In this document: piece by piece, positions 63,701 to 64,000 of the stretch
Numbering within the stretch: the stretch's first letter is position 1
Layout: every line of letters starts with the position of its first letter
Assembly: GCA_014905825.1 (NCBI GenBank)
Contig: JACGCN010000003.1
Coordinates: 930,001 to 994,000, forward strand
Direction of reading: 5' to 3'
Length of the DNA stretch: 64,000 bases
From: Lyophyllum atratum
Taxonomy: Eukaryota; Basidiomycota; Agaricomycetes; Agaricales; Lyophyllaceae
Notes under the pieces: generated by a model
Databases searched by the model: none
What the model saw: the letters and a program-made list of their open reading frames with translations, nothing else
Told to the model about the DNA's origin: nothing
Translations under genes and position numbers: made by a program

Positions 63701-63814
63701 AAGCGGGTCGGTTACGATGATGGGGGGCGCGACCTCAGGGCAGTCACAACGCTCAAAGAAGCCACATCGGGCGGGCCGCAAGCATACGAAGGCACTCATT
63801 TGTCGCGCGATTGA
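60783..63814 (+). pseudogene. Third ORF region of gypsy-4, unknown function, in several frames
   Basis: Pieces in order: MDDSLQFDIHPFSQYNGWTL (60783-60985); after a frameshift, RALCLRPKIGYERREEMPEY, DYFGAWINGRWTTQSLWLLS and IPCFVAHLLDEDEIYFDPYP (61015-61600); after another, a Pro-rich part with RPNGSWSRWITDDWEVCTEV (61621-62640); then EYRLLPYGLDLS-like sequence and GPLATLQWATRVDFERAFAA near 62720; and an SR-rich tail (SRGRSRGPQSGRFP, RRSPYLRSRSYQRSPSP). These probably formed one gene of about 1000 residues that has decayed by indels. GAWINGR...IPCFVAH looks like a folded domain but I cannot name it. The place in the element is the same as the third ORFs of gypsy-2 and gypsy-3. Confidence 0.5.
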
Positions 63815-64000
63815 GGACGGCACCTATGACGAACATTACGGACGAGGCGCTTCGGAGGACAGGGATGAGCAGGGGTCACCCGGCTCCAGTCTTCCACGCG
63901 GGGGGGCACTGTGACGACAGTGTGCTACCCTAGATAGCAGACTCGTGGGATTACTCTAACGCGTGCACGACCGGGCCGAGAGCCCTTTTGTTTGTACATA
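63815..64000. other. Right end of window, no gene assigned
   Basis: Non-coding by eye after the SR-rich tail; a G-run (63900-63907) could be a polypurine tract (CACGCGGGGGGGCACTG), followed by TGTGACGACAGTG, so a 3' LTR may begin near 63910. This cannot be confirmed without the sequence beyond the edge. Confidence 0.3.

Larger units (their letters stand above)
56033..64000 (+). mobile_element. gypsy-4: 5'-truncated Ty3/gypsy chromodomain element
   Basis: Plus-strand element lacking gag and 5' LTR, which would lie left of 56033. Pol with protease, RT, RNase H, integrase and chromodomain is followed by a long third ORF. No 3' LTR was recognised before the window edge. Its pol is related to gypsy-3 (same DALAGFTQL and RNase H insert) but clearly divergent. 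Confidence 0.8.

Noticed and set aside
1..64000. CRISPR arrays, bacterial operons, tRNA or rRNA genes
   Set aside because: No spaced identical repeats of that kind, no Shine-Dalgarno-led gene series, and no cloverleaf or rRNA segment was recognised; spliced genes show the DNA is fungal.

Overview
The window comes from a basidiomycete fungus, most likely an Agaricomycete. Its genes have introns of about 45-60 bp with GT...AG ends and CTAAT-type branch points. The transposon mix (Ngaro-type tyrosine-recombinase retrotransposons, a KDZ DNA transposon, chromodomain gypsy elements, copia, hAT and a MULE-type transposase gene) fits that group. All identification here is by reading the sequence; no database was searched.

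Positions 1-4,775 hold ordinary host genes. They are the spindle-checkpoint WD40 protein BUB3 (minus, cut by the window edge and carrying an apparent frameshift), the TFIIF beta subunit TFG2 (plus, head to head with BUB3 across about 75 bp), and the mitochondrial ribosomal GTP-binding protein mS29/DAP3 (minus).

From about 5.0 kb to the right edge nearly everything is transposon, stacked in layers that can be dated by interruption. A MULE-type transposase gene (5036-7911) is cut by a non-autonomous hAT element (6242-7422, 8-bp duplication) and ends at a gypsy element here called gypsy-2 (minus, 7912 to about 54.8 kb). The third ORF of gypsy-2 is split by gypsy-3 (9039-37143, 5-bp duplication) and by a second hAT element (37162-45005, 8-bp duplication). 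One LTR of gypsy-3 holds an Ngaro-like retrotransposon (9538-27711, no duplication). That element holds a second, inverted, nearly identical copy of itself (15323-27528), and the gag gene of the second copy holds a KDZ DNA transposon (20619-26875, 8-bp duplication). The second hAT element holds an 813-bp AT-rich foldback element and a copia element (38780-44557, 5-bp duplication). Removing the inserts rejoins the two 675-bp LTRs of gypsy-3 exactly, which supports the order.

The KDZ transposon is the most complete and most interesting system. It has 251-bp terminal inverted repeats with one mismatch, arrays of a TGGGCAAGACCA-like motif inside both ends, a six-exon transposase that reads through without a break (about 783 residues), and a divergent, uninterrupted second gene whose N-terminal part looks like an HMG box. 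Both genes look intact, so the element may be autonomous.

Other features that stand out are a precise A1-B1A2-B2 split-direct-repeat layout in the Ngaro pair, a compensating +1/-40 bp indel pair that removes the zinc knuckle from one Gag copy, a likely excision footprint in the integrase of gypsy-2, a 719-bp tandem duplication inside copia gag, and different unrecognised third ORFs in each of the three gypsy elements. The right end (56.0-64.0 kb) is a 5'-truncated gypsy element (gypsy-4) on the plus strand with a long, frame-broken third ORF.
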